Below are positions 44,540-53,350 of a stretch of DNA of 64,000 nucleotides, piece by piece. The translations under genes and the position numbers were made by a program. The first letter of the stretch is position 1; every line of letters starts with the position of its first letter. Below the pieces are notes generated by a model. That model saw nothing but the letters and a program-made list of their open reading frames with translations. It did not search any database and was not told the DNA's origin. Source of the stretch: Maribacter cobaltidurans (GTDB lineage Bacteria > Bacteroidota > Bacteroidia > Flavobacteriales > Flavobacteriaceae); the NCBI RefSeq assembly GCF_002269385.1, contig NZ_CP022957.1, positions 1,173,001-1,237,000 of the forward strand, in the 5' to 3' direction.

Positions 44540-45519
44540 AAAACCTAGGACCTTGGTGGATCAGACTTCCACTACTTTTTTTCGCCGCATTTGGATTGAC
44601 GGAGTTTTTCGTCGACTCCGGGGACAAACCGGCATTTATTGAATATCCAATAGTTACCCTATTCTTGGGCTTTATATTGCTACTTCTAATTGGAATTGAA
44701 CTTATTCTAGCCTCTATTGAAAATGTCATGTTCCAAACCCTATCTGAGGATGCTAAGGAACGTTATCTGGCTTCCAAGGAACAAGGAATGGAATGGGCAT
44801 GGGGCAAAAGAATGTACAAAAAGCTATTGGGCTCCAAACCTATTGAAGCCGAAGGGGAAATCATTTTGGACCACAATTATGATGGCATTAGGGAGTTGGA
44901 CAATAAACTTCCGCCGTGGTGGGTATATATGTTTTATGCCACCATCATTTTTGGTATAGTTTACTTGGTTCGCTTCCATATTTTCCATGATTATGACCAA
45001 GACACGGAATACCTAACGGAAGTTACCTTGGCCGAAGCCGAAATTGCGGAATACAAGAAAAATGCAAAGGACTTGGTAGATGTAAATACCGTGGAAATTT
45101 TAACCGATGCATCGGACATTGCTGCCGGTAAAACCATTTTCGAATCGAACTGTATCGCTTGCCACATGGCAGACGGTGGAGGAGGTATTGGTCCAAACCT
45201 AACCGATCAAAACTGGATATTGGGCGGGGATATCAAAACGGTCTTTAATACAATTTCAGAAGGAGGACGAGACGGTAAGGGCATGATTGCCTGGAAACAA
45301 AGCCTTAAGCCTGCAGAAATTGCACAGGTAGCCAGTTACGTATTGAATTTTCAAGGAACAACACCGGCCAACCCCAAAGCACCGGAAGGTGACATTATTA
45401 TAAACCCACACATGGATGTAGAAGGCGCTCCGGCCGTAGACTCCGTAAAAATAGAGGTTGAGGTAGACACTTTGGAATTCATTAAAACCATTGACGAAGA
45501 GGGTAGCGTAATTGAATAG
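44536..45519 (+). CDS. ccoP: cbb3 oxidase cytochrome c subunit CcoP
   Basis: The 327-residue subunit has two N-terminal helices (about residues 8-25 and 35-58) and a third near 133-152, followed by one cytochrome c domain with CIACH at 206-210 and a distal Met in GMIAW. Proteobacterial CcoP has two heme motifs; only one is visible here. The subunit passes electrons to CcoO. Its last residues are acidic. A stable hairpin follows the stop codon. Confidence 0.92.
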   Translation: MKNLGPWWIRLPLLFFAAFGLTEFFVDSGDKPAFIEYPIVTLFLGFILLLLIGIELILASIENVMFQTLSEDAKERYLASKEQGMEWAWGKRMYKKLLGSKPIEAEGEIILDHNYDGIRELDNKLPPWWVYMFYATIIFGIVYLVRFHIFHDYDQDTEYLTEVTLAEAEIAEYKKNAKDLVDVNTVEILTDASDIAAGKTIFESNCIACHMADGGGGIGPNLTDQNWILGGDIKTVFNTISEGGRDGKGMIAWKQSLKPAEIAQVASYVLNFQGTTPANPKAPEGDIIINPHMDVEGAPAVDSVKIEVEVDTLEFIKTIDEEGSVIE

Positions 45520-45531
45520 CAGCACCTTATT

Positions 45532-45569
45532 TAACTGCCATATACTCTATTTAAGGCATATGGCAGTTA
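45532..45569 (+). terminator. Hairpin between ccoP and ccoG
   Basis: TAACTGCCATAT (45532-45543) and ATATGGCAGTTA (45558-45569) form a perfect 12-bp stem with a 14-base loop. No T run follows, so it is more likely an attenuator, processing site or mRNA-stabilising stem than a classic terminator. Confidence 0.55.
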
Positions 45570-45658
45570 GATTAAAAGTATCGAGTACTCAAACGACCAT
45601 AAAACAGTTCATAATAAGATTACTATCCCTAATCAAAAGCAAGATAAACTAAACCGTA

Positions 45659-47077
45659 ATGGCACAAGATCAAGAAAACTTTAGGGATTCCATTGGAACG
45701 ATTAACGAAGATGGCAAAAGAGCCTGGATTTTTCCCAAAAAACCAAGTGGCAAGTTCTATGAATATAGAAAATATGTAAGCTATTTTCTGTTAGCGTTTT
45801 TATTCTCGGCACCTTTTATAAAAATTAATGGCAACCAGTTTTTGATGTTCAATGTCCTGGAACGCCGTTTCAATATTTTTGGATTTCCTTTTTGGCCCCA
45901 GGATTTTCATTTGTTCGTTATCTCCATGATAATAGGTGTGATTTTTATCGCACTCTTTACCGTTGCATTCGGACGTATTTTCTGCGGATGGATGTGCCCC
46001 CAGACCATTTTCATGGAAATGGTCTTCAGAAGAATCGAGTATTGGATCGATGGTGACCGTGGTGCCCAGATAAAATTGGACCGTCAAGCTTGGGATGCCG
46101 AAAAAATTAGGAAACGGGTCTTAAAATGGTTCATCTTCTTTATAATTTCCTTTTTGATCGCCAACGTATTCCTGGCCTATTTGATAGGTAGTGACAGATT
46201 AATAAGATATATCACCGACGGGCCTTTTGAACATTTAAGCACAATTGCCTCCTTATTGATTTTTACCGGGGTCTTCTACTTCGTCTTTGCCTGGTTTAGG
46301 GAACAGGTGTGTATCATAGCTTGTCCCTATGGCAGAATGCAGGGGGTACTGTTGGATAACAAATCCATCGTTGTGGCATATGACCATAAACGCGGTGAGG
46401 CCGAAAACGGTCGTAAAAAATGGCGCAAAAATGAAGACAGGGAAGCTTTGGGATATGGGGATTGTATAGATTGCTTTCAATGTGTAAACGTGTGCCCTAC
46501 CGGTATCGATATTAGGAACGGTACCCAATTGGAATGTGTCAATTGTACGGCCTGTATCGATGAGTGCGATACCATCATGGAAAAGGTAAACTTGCCTAAA
46601 GGATTGATCAGGTACGCGAGTGAGGATGAAATTACCAAAAAGGAAAAGTTCAAATTCACTCCCAGATTAAAAGGATATTCTGCCGTACTTCTTATACTCA
46701 TTGGGGTTTTGGTTGGCATGATGTTTCTAAGAAATGATTTGGAAGCCAATATTCTTCGATTGCCAGGACAACTTTACGAACATAAGGAAGGTAATATTAT
46801 TAGTAACGTTTATACCTACAAATTGGTGAACAAGACTACAAAACCAGTAGAGGATGTAAGTTTTAAGTTGCTTTCACACAAGGGCACGGTAAAGCTGGTC
46901 AGAAACGAAAATTTCACAGTGCCAGCACAGGATTTGGCCGAAGGAACGCTCTTCATAGAGATTAACAATGCCGCCGTAAAAAGTGATAAGGAAAAATTAA
47001 AAGTTGGGGTATATAGTGGGGATACATTGGTGGAAACGACCATGTGCTCCTTTATGGCACCTAGAAGTTATAAATAA
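45659..47077 (+). CDS. ccoG: cbb3 oxidase accessory protein CcoG (polyferredoxin)
   Basis: The 472-residue protein has four to five membrane helices, the CGWMCPQTIF and CIIACPYGRMQ motifs, and two ferredoxin-type clusters (CIDCFQCVNVCP and CVNCTACIDECD). A periplasmic Ig-like C-terminal domain closes it. CcoG (FixG, RdxA) reduces copper for oxidase assembly. It is followed by fixH after 16 bases. Confidence 0.93.
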   Translation: MAQDQENFRDSIGTINEDGKRAWIFPKKPSGKFYEYRKYVSYFLLAFLFSAPFIKINGNQFLMFNVLERRFNIFGFPFWPQDFHLFVISMIIGVIFIALFTVAFGRIFCGWMCPQTIFMEMVFRRIEYWIDGDRGAQIKLDRQAWDAEKIRKRVLKWFIFFIISFLIANVFLAYLIGSDRLIRYITDGPFEHLSTIASLLIFTGVFYFVFAWFREQVCIIACPYGRMQGVLLDNKSIVVAYDHKRGEAENGRKKWRKNEDREALGYGDCIDCFQCVNVCPTGIDIRNGTQLECVNCTACIDECDTIMEKVNLPKGLIRYASEDEITKKEKFKFTPRLKGYSAVLLILIGVLVGMMFLRNDLEANILRLPGQLYEHKEGNIISNVYTYKLVNKTTKPVEDVSFKLLSHKGTVKLVRNENFTVPAQDLAEGTLFIEINNAAVKSDKEKLKVGVYSGDTLVETTMCSFMAPRSYK

Positions 47078-47093
47078 TTAATAAAAGATAAAG

Positions 47094-47540
47094 ATGAAAA
47101 TCAATTGGGGAACTGGAATAGTACTGGCATTTATAGGGTTTATTGGCTTTATCCTGTTTTTTGTGGTAAGGATGAGTACGGATAGCCGTGCCAACCATGA
47201 TTTGGTAACCGAGGACTATTATAGGGAAGAACTTGCCTACCAGCAGGAAATTAATGCCCAAAACAATGCCAATAAGGATATTACCAGATTACTGTTGAAC
47301 AAAAAGGCGAACGGTCTGGAAATCGTATTCCCTAATAAATTGGACCCAAAAAAAATACAAGGAACAGTGTCCCTATATAGACCATCTAATAAGCAATTGG
47401 ATTTTGACTTACCCATAAGTTTGTCCAATAACCATTTGCTCATACCTGACAACCGCTTGTTGGATGGTCGTTGGGACATTAAAGTAAGTTGGGAATACAA
47501 CGATACCGAATATTTACATAAAGAAAAAATCACTTTTTAG
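47094..47540 (+). CDS. ccoH: FixH family protein
   Basis: The 148-residue protein has one N-terminal membrane helix (about residues 5-27) and a periplasmic beta domain with the typical TEDYYREELAYQQEI segment of FixH/CcoH. It acts in the maturation of cbb3 oxidase. The SafE-like gene starts three bases after its stop. Confidence 0.88.
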   Translation: MKINWGTGIVLAFIGFIGFILFFVVRMSTDSRANHDLVTEDYYREELAYQQEINAQNNANKDITRLLLNKKANGLEIVFPNKLDPKKIQGTVSLYRPSNKQLDFDLPISLSNNHLLIPDNRLLDGRWDIKVSWEYNDTEYLHKEKITF

Positions 47541-47543
47541 ACC

Positions 47544-48248
47544 ATGGTACTATCGGCCTTTATATTAGGTTTTATGGGAAGTCTACACTGCATAGGTATG
47601 TGCGGCCCCATTGCCTTTATGTTGCCGGTTGACCATAGTAACAATCTCAAAAAATTTGGTCAAATAAGTCTTTACCACATTGGAAGGCTTCTAGCCTATG
47701 GAATTATAGGTTTGGTTTTTGGTCTATTGGGAAAAGGACTTTTTGTTTTTGGAATGCAGCAAAGACTTTCCATTGCTATTGGAATCCTTATGATACTATT
47801 GGTACTTATTCCCTCTAAAATCCTTAAAAAAATCCATATAGGGCGCCCTGTTTATAAAGTCATATCAAAAATAAAAAGTAGGTTGGGCCAGGAATTTAAA
47901 AAGAAAACACCAGACACCTTTTTAACCATAGGTTTCCTAAATGGTTTTCTTCCCTGTGGATTGGTCTATATGGCACTTTTCGGTGCCATTGCCATGGGTA
48001 GTGTAGCCCAGGGAAGTCTTTATATGGTACTTTTTGGTTTGGGGACCGTTCCACTAATGACCAGTGCCGTATACTTCAGTGCGCTATTGAAAGGAAGCGT
48101 AAAGCAACGTATCCAAAAACTGATTCCTGTTTTTGTGGTTCTAATGGGGACTCTTTTCATCATAAGGGGTCTGGGACTTGGAATTCCATATTTGTCTCCC
48201 AAACCGGTCACGGAAATGGTTTCTGCAAATATCGAATGCCACCAATGA
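47544..48248 (+). CDS. SafE-like (TauE/SafE) membrane protein of the cco cluster
   Basis: The 234-residue protein has six helices and starts with GFMGSLHCIGMCGPIAF, a motif typical of the SafE-like proteins placed after ccoG-fixH in many bacteria (the fourth gene of ccoGHIS-like clusters). The Cys-Met-rich first helix suggests copper handling. The general TauE/SafE label (sulfite export) is probably misleading here. The next gene starts seven bases after its stop. Confidence 0.85.
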   Translation: MVLSAFILGFMGSLHCIGMCGPIAFMLPVDHSNNLKKFGQISLYHIGRLLAYGIIGLVFGLLGKGLFVFGMQQRLSIAIGILMILLVLIPSKILKKIHIGRPVYKVISKIKSRLGQEFKKKTPDTFLTIGFLNGFLPCGLVYMALFGAIAMGSVAQGSLYMVLFGLGTVPLMTSAVYFSALLKGSVKQRIQKLIPVFVVLMGTLFIIRGLGLGIPYLSPKPVTEMVSANIECHQ

Positions 48249-48255
48249 ACGGCCA

Positions 48256-48744
48256 ATGAAAAAACTTCCCAATGATATTGTTCTTAGGCCAAGATTCCAA
48301 TTGGAGATTCTCGGCAAAAGGGAACTCTTATTGAGAAAATTCTTGGATGCTAAAAAAGACCCATTTCATATTAAATGTCTGGACAACCATATTTTCATAA
48401 AATTCAATACGCAAGCAGCACATTTTGGATCACCTCAACTTCATTTGGAAATTGATTCCCTTGATGAAAAAACATCAAAAATATATGGCTTTTTTGGTCC
48501 AAACCCTACCCTTTGGACCTTCTTTATGTTTTTACATTTTATTGTGGCCACCTTGTTCATCATAGTGGGCATTTGGGCCTATGTAAGCTCCTCGCTCCAT
48601 AAACCTTACGGACTTCAACTAGCGTTCATGGCCTTACTTGTGGTCATATGGTTTGCCCTTTATACCTTTGGACAAATGGGCAAAAGAAAAGGCAAACCCC
48701 AAATGCAGGAATTATATGCTTTTATGATGGAAACGCTGGGATAA
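48256..48744 (+). CDS. Hypothetical two-helix membrane protein
   Basis: The 162-residue protein has a polar N-terminal half that may fold as a small domain (LRPRFQLEILGKRE...FIKFN), two helices (about residues 86-109 and 119-137) and a short basic tail. I recognise no family. It directly follows the cco assembly genes (seven-base gap) and is likely the last gene of that operon. I start at ATG 48256, since the longer frame would overlap the previous gene by 71 bases. Confidence 0.7.
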   Translation: MKKLPNDIVLRPRFQLEILGKRELLLRKFLDAKKDPFHIKCLDNHIFIKFNTQAAHFGSPQLHLEIDSLDEKTSKIYGFFGPNPTLWTFFMFLHFIVATLFIIVGIWAYVSSSLHKPYGLQLAFMALLVVIWFALYTFGQMGKRKGKPQMQELYAFMMETLG

Positions 48745-48763
48745 TTACTTCTCACATAAGTCC

Positions 48764-48886
48764 ATGAGAAAGCACTTTAAAAGGTTACCGAATGACCGTT
48801 ATAAATCATTAATTACTGTACCCTCAAGGGCGGGCGAGAGGTCTTTTGACCAATTGTTTTTTAAATTGAAGTCTGGAATGCGCTAG
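48764..48886 (+). CDS. Candidate small basic protein
   Basis: A 40-codon ATG-initiated frame (MRKHFKRLPNDRYKSLITVP...) encodes a strongly basic peptide without a hydrophobic segment. It fills the space between the cco operon and the globin gene. I recognise no family, and a frame of this size can arise by chance. Confidence 0.25.
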   Translation: MRKHFKRLPNDRYKSLITVPSRAGERSFDQLFFKLKSGMR

Positions 48887-48940
48887 ACCTGAATTAGAAA
48901 TTGTTCAAAAGATTAATTCCTTACTTCTAAAAAAGATTTT

Positions 48941-49336
48941 ATGGTAAACAAACCCGAACTCAAAAACAGAAAAGATATAGCTCACCTAGTGAGCATCTTT
49001 TACGAAAAGGTAAGAAAGGATGCCACTCTTGCCCCCATCTTCAACGGTATAATTACTGATTGGGATGCCCACTTGGAAATCTTGACAGATTTTTGGGAAT
49101 CGCAGCTGTTCATGAAAAGAAAGTATATCGGGGACCCCATTAAGGCCCATCAAAAAACAGATGATTTCATGGGCAATACCATGACCATGGAGCACTTTGG
49201 CATATGGCTAAATCTTTGGTTCGCTACCCTAGACGAGCTTTTTTCAGGTGAAACGGTTTGGATAGCAAAAAATAGGGCCCGGAAAATGAATACTATGCTG
49301 TTCATGAAAATATATGAGCATCGTAACTCCAAATAA
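48941..49336 (+). CDS. Group III truncated hemoglobin
   Basis: The 131-residue protein matches group III truncated globins: an FYEKVRKDATLAPIF opening helix, FWESQLFMKRKY, a likely proximal His in the PIKAHQK segment, and EHFGIWLNLWFATLDELF. Such globins bind oxygen or nitric oxide and are often linked to microaerobic life. It stands close behind the cco cluster. No Fnr-like dyad was found upstream of it. Confidence 0.9.
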   Translation: MVNKPELKNRKDIAHLVSIFYEKVRKDATLAPIFNGIITDWDAHLEILTDFWESQLFMKRKYIGDPIKAHQKTDDFMGNTMTMEHFGIWLNLWFATLDELFSGETVWIAKNRARKMNTMLFMKIYEHRNSK

Positions 49337-49481
49337 AGGATGCACTTAAGAATCAACCAAAGGCTATTATCAGACCACTTTGGCACTTTTACAGGAAGTA
49401 TAATTTTAACAAGGAACAAATCGGTTAAAAATCCTTATTTTTAAAATCACCAAAATTTTATAAAACCGATTAATCCATTCC

Positions 49482-50873
49482 ATGAACAACAAAAACTCCC
49501 GAAGGTCCTTTATCAAAAAAGCTACCTTAACCTCAGCTGCCGTAACATCCGCCCCATATATTTTCGCTTCGAACTTTGAAGAAAGGCTTTTACTTACAAG
49601 AGATTATATACCTCAAAATTATAGTGCCAATGACCGTATTAACCTTGCACTGATAGGAACGGGCATACAGGGCATATATGATACCCAAAGTGCATTAAGG
49701 GTCGATGGTGTACAATTGGTGGCCGCATGTGATTTGTATACAGGCCGCTTGGAGCGTGCCAAGGAACTTTGGGGCGATTCTATTTTTACGTCCAGGGACT
49801 ATAGGGATATTTTGAATAGAAAAGATATTGATGCAGTTATTATTGCGACACCTGATCATTGGCATCAGAAGATTACAATCGATGCCTTAAAGGCGGGAAA
49901 GCACGTCTACTGTGAAAAACCTATGGTGCAAAAGGCAGAAGAAGGCGAGGCTATAATAAATGCGCAAAAAGCTAGCGGTAAAATATGCCAAATTGGAAGC
50001 CAGGGTATGTCTTCCTTAGGGAACGAAAAAGCCAAACAATTGTATGAGGAAGGGGCAATAGGTGATATCGTCATGTTGGATATGTATAACGATAGGTATT
50101 CCGCCGAAGGCGCATGGCAGTATCCCATACCGCCAGATGCAAATCCGGAAACCGTCGACTTCGACACTTTTTTGGGAAAGGCCCCCAAAGTACCTTTTGA
50201 GCCCAAGCGCTTTTTTAGATGGCGAAACTATCAGGATTATGGTACCGGTGTGGCGGGTGATTTGTTCGTTCATGCCTTCTCCACCTTAAATTATGTCATA
50301 AGCTCACAAGGTCCAAACAGGGCATTAGCCACGGGCGGACTCAGATATTGGAAAGACGGCAGGGACGTCCCGGATGTTTCCATTACCTTGTATGACTACC
50401 CCAGGACCGACACCCATGCTGCCTTCAATGCGGCTTTTAGAATCAATTTCATTGCCGGAAGTGGAGGAGGTGGAGGATTTAAACTTATAGGTACCGAGGG
50501 CGAAATGGAAGTAGGCCAAAATTCCGTTTCGGTAAAGCGCTCCAAACTGAACATGATACCGCAAGGTTATTCCATGGTATCCTTTACCGAAGACATGCAG
50601 AAAAAAATCCGTGAAGGATATGCACAGGAAAATCTGGAACCAAGGTCATCTTCCCTAAGCACTGGAACAACAACTTGGGAGGCGGAAAGGGATTATAAAG
50701 GTGGGCATTATGACCACTTTAATAACTTTTTTACCGCAATACGAAACAACGGTTCCGTAATTGAAGATCCTACATTTGGTTTAAGAGCGGCAGGTGCCGC
50801 CCTATTGGCCAATGAAAGCTACTATAAAAAACAACCTGTCAACTGGGATCCCGTAAAAATGATGCTAACATAA
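49482..50873 (+). CDS. Tat-exported Gfo/Idh/MocA family oxidoreductase
   Basis: The 463-residue protein starts with a Tat signal (SRRSFIKKA, Arg7-Arg8), followed by a Rossmann domain (about residues 50-175) with the family's CEKPM motif and a beta-sheet substrate domain. The preloaded NAD(P) cofactor fits Tat export in a folded state. Such exported members act on sugars or glycosides in the periplasm, but no sugar gene cluster adjoins it. A bidirectional terminator follows directly. Confidence 0.87.
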   Translation: MNNKNSRRSFIKKATLTSAAVTSAPYIFASNFEERLLLTRDYIPQNYSANDRINLALIGTGIQGIYDTQSALRVDGVQLVAACDLYTGRLERAKELWGDSIFTSRDYRDILNRKDIDAVIIATPDHWHQKITIDALKAGKHVYCEKPMVQKAEEGEAIINAQKASGKICQIGSQGMSSLGNEKAKQLYEEGAIGDIVMLDMYNDRYSAEGAWQYPIPPDANPETVDFDTFLGKAPKVPFEPKRFFRWRNYQDYGTGVAGDLFVHAFSTLNYVISSQGPNRALATGGLRYWKDGRDVPDVSITLYDYPRTDTHAAFNAAFRINFIAGSGGGGGFKLIGTEGEMEVGQNSVSVKRSKLNMIPQGYSMVSFTEDMQKKIREGYAQENLEPRSSSLSTGTTTWEAERDYKGGHYDHFNNFFTAIRNNGSVIEDPTFGLRAAGAALLANESYYKKQPVNWDPVKMMLT

Positions 50874-50897
50874 AAAAGGGTGCTTTCGCACCCTTTT
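50874..50897. terminator. Bidirectional terminator
   Basis: AAAAGGGTGC and GCACCCTTTT form a perfect stem with a TTTC loop and A/T runs on both sides. It sits between the convergent oxidoreductase and universal stress protein genes. Confidence 0.88.
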
Positions 50898-50935
50898 CCA
50901 ACCAACTAAAATAAACTGTGACTATTTAACCTACA

Positions 50936-51757
50936 CTAAATCTTAAAGGTTACCACAGGTAAGTTTGCATGGTTAGCAATATCCTCTCCTATACTGCCCA
51001 TAAAAAAATGGGACAGGCCTGTTCTTCCATGGGTGGGGACACCGATCATATCGGCATTGCTCTCCATTCCAAAATTCAGTACACCTCGTTCTACGTTGTA
51101 GTCGTTATAAATGGCTATAAGGAGATCAAAACCGACCAGGTCGCAAAATGATTTTATTCGTTGTTGAATTTCGGCGGTACTTAAAAAATCATCTCCAGGG
51201 GTGTTTATATACACCAGTTTCAATTCTGCCGAAAAACTATCGGCAATCGACTTGGCCCTTTGCAAGGCATGAATATTCTCGCTTTTCAAATCACAGGCAA
51301 AAACCATTTGTTTGGGATTGAAATCCTTTGCCTTGGACTTAATGACCAAAACGGGAATATCAGAGTTTCTAACTACTTTCTCAGTATTGGACCCTACGAA
51401 CATTTCCTTGAGCCCATCCGCACCTTGGCTTCCCATAACAATCAAATCGACATTGTTTTCTTCGGCAACATTGCTTATTTCCCCAAAAACTTTATAGTGT
51501 TTAATTATCGGCTCTACCTTAACCCCCTTCAAGTACGGTTTGTCCAAAAAGTCGTTCAATCTTTTTTCTGCCAGTTTAATAAGGAAAACCGTTTGCTCTG
51601 GATGAAAACCCTCCGTAGAAGTTAGCATTGCCTGATTCAACTCCAACATATGGAGTACATACAAGGTTGCATCGTTTTTCTTGGCAATGGAAGCTGCCAC
51701 TTCAAAGGCATTCTCTGATATTTCAGAAAAATCTATGGGAACGATTATACTTTTCAT
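50936..51757 (-). CDS. Universal stress protein, tandem UspA domains
   Basis: The 273-residue protein has two UspA domains, both with nucleotide-binding patterns: GSQGADGLKEMFVGSN and THGRTGLSHFFMGSIG. It lies 25 bases after hemN on the same strand, so it is likely co-transcribed from the hemN promoter. This ties a second stress protein to the putative Fnr regulon. Confidence 0.9.
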   Translation of the reverse strand: MKSIIVPIDFSEISENAFEVAASIAKKNDATLYVLHMLELNQAMLTSTEGFHPEQTVFLIKLAEKRLNDFLDKPYLKGVKVEPIIKHYKVFGEISNVAEENNVDLIVMGSQGADGLKEMFVGSNTEKVVRNSDIPVLVIKSKAKDFNPKQMVFACDLKSENIHALQRAKSIADSFSAELKLVYINTPGDDFLSTAEIQQRIKSFCDLVGFDLLIAIYNDYNVERGVLNFGMESNADMIGVPTHGRTGLSHFFMGSIGEDIANHANLPVVTFKI

Positions 51758-51782
51758 ATCTATGGTGATTTAGGTTAAACAA

Positions 51783-53144
51783 TTAGATCGTCATTGAAAA
51801 TAGTCTTGTTTCAGGAGCCTTTTCATGTAATTTTATATCGAAGGCCATACAGATATTGCGAACGAAAGGCCTTCCTTTTTGGGTAATTCTTAATTGATAG
51901 GGAGTTATTTCCAAAAGTCCATCCTCTTCCATTTCCTTCAACCTGTCCATAACGACAGGAAGCGCTTTGAATTGCATTGATTCCCCGAACCAGATAGTCT
52001 CCAATTGGCACATTAAATTAAGAATATGTTTTCTTATAACGATATCTTCATCAGTTAAAATATGACCTCTAAAAATGGGTATGATGTTATTCTCCACCAA
52101 ATGTTGATATTCCTCCAGACTCTTTACGTTTTGGGCAAAACCATACCAGCTATCACTTATGCTGGATGCTCCAAGCCCTACCATTAATTGTGTTTTGGAA
52201 GCCGTATAACCCATAAAATTCCTATGTAGTTTTTTATTTTGCATGGAGTGATAGAGGCTATCTGTCTCCAAGGCGAAATGATCCATTCCTATTTCCACAT
52301 AACCAGCTTTGGCCAACTCCAGTTTTCCAGCTTCATACTGCTGTCGTTTTTGTTCTGCGGATGGTAAATCAGAATCCTTATACCCTCTTTGTCCATTACC
52401 CTTAAGCCATGGAACATGAGCGTAACTATAAAATGCCAATCGGTCGGGCATCAAGGATTTGGTTTTCGCTATGGTTTCCAAAACATGTTCCAAGGTTTGG
52501 TGTGGCAACCCAAAGATAATATCGTGTCCAACGGAAGTATACCCAATTTCCCTTGCCCAATCCGTAACATTTTTTACATTTTCAAAGGACTGTACCCTAT
52601 GAATGGCCTTTTGTACGGTCTCGTTATAATCCTGAACCCCAAAGCTGACCCTTCTAAATCCAACATCGTATAGTGCTTGAAGATGTTCCTTAGTGGTGTT
52701 GTTGGGGTGCCCTTCAAAACTAAACTCATACCCTTCTGCCCTATCCGCTTTTCTAAAAAGACCGTTGATCAACATTTTTAGGTTTTCCGGACTAAAGAAT
52801 GTTGGAGTACCTCCACCCAGGTGTAATTCCTTAACAACGGGTCTTTCATCAAAAAGTTCCAGATAAAGGGACCATTCCTTCAGCAGTGTGTTAATGTAAG
52901 GAACCTCTACATCGTGCCTTTTGGTGATACGCTTATGACATCCACAAAACGTACACATACTTTCACAAAAAGGTAAATGAATATAAAGACTGATGCCTTC
53001 CTTGGCGTTGGATTCCGAAAAGCTTTTCTTCACGGTAGCCTCCCATTTTTTACCGGAAAATGAATGAATATCCCAAAATGGCACCGTTGGGTAACTAGTA
53101 TACCTAGGACCAGGAATGTTATATTTTTGAATAAGATTGCACAT
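51783..53144 (-). CDS. hemN: Oxygen-independent coproporphyrinogen III oxidase HemN
   Basis: The 453-residue radical-SAM enzyme has the HemN cysteine pattern CESMCTFCGC (Cys60, 64, 67 and 69), the PGPRYTSYPTVPFW opening and the C-terminal HemN domain. It decarboxylates coproporphyrinogen III without oxygen to supply heme for anaerobic or microaerobic growth, which fits the nearby heme-rich cbb3 oxidase. A perfect TGATAATTATCA palindrome lies upstream, 23 bp from a TAGATTTG box. It is distinct from hemW at 19042-20232. Confidence 0.94.
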   Translation of the reverse strand: MCNLIQKYNIPGPRYTSYPTVPFWDIHSFSGKKWEATVKKSFSESNAKEGISLYIHLPFCESMCTFCGCHKRITKRHDVEVPYINTLLKEWSLYLELFDERPVVKELHLGGGTPTFFSPENLKMLINGLFRKADRAEGYEFSFEGHPNNTTKEHLQALYDVGFRRVSFGVQDYNETVQKAIHRVQSFENVKNVTDWAREIGYTSVGHDIIFGLPHQTLEHVLETIAKTKSLMPDRLAFYSYAHVPWLKGNGQRGYKDSDLPSAEQKRQQYEAGKLELAKAGYVEIGMDHFALETDSLYHSMQNKKLHRNFMGYTASKTQLMVGLGASSISDSWYGFAQNVKSLEEYQHLVENNIIPIFRGHILTDEDIVIRKHILNLMCQLETIWFGESMQFKALPVVMDRLKEMEEDGLLEITPYQLRITQKGRPFVRNICMAFDIKLHEKAPETRLFSMTI

Positions 53145-53194
53145 AGTTGGTATAAATATGTTACAAATCTAATCCCGATACCTCCCAAAAAATA

Positions 53195-53206
53195 TGATAA
53201 TTATCA
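53195..53206 (-). promoter_or_regulatory. Putative Fnr site, hemN promoter
   Basis: TGATAATTATCA is a perfect palindrome identical to the one between fnr and ccoI. The minus-strand TAGATTTG box (53164-53171) is 23 bp away and the hemN ATG is at 53144. Confidence 0.72.
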
Positions 53207-53324
53207 GTTTAGCGGTCAAGGGCTTATTAAGACACGGTCCTCTTTAATATGATCTAAAAGTTATCTTGATAGATTTTCATAGCCTGTTTGACCAATTCTT
53301 CACATCTAATTTGATTACAATCCT

Positions 53325-53332
53325 TATTTTTG
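53325..53332 (+). promoter_or_regulatory. -7 promoter element for the nucleotidyltransferase gene
   Basis: TATTTTTG, a perfect TAnnTTTG, lies 18 bases before the ATG at 53351. It overlaps the TTG of a longer reading frame, supporting the ATG as the true start. Confidence 0.45.
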
Positions 53333-53350
53333 GGTCCTAAATTTAAAACC

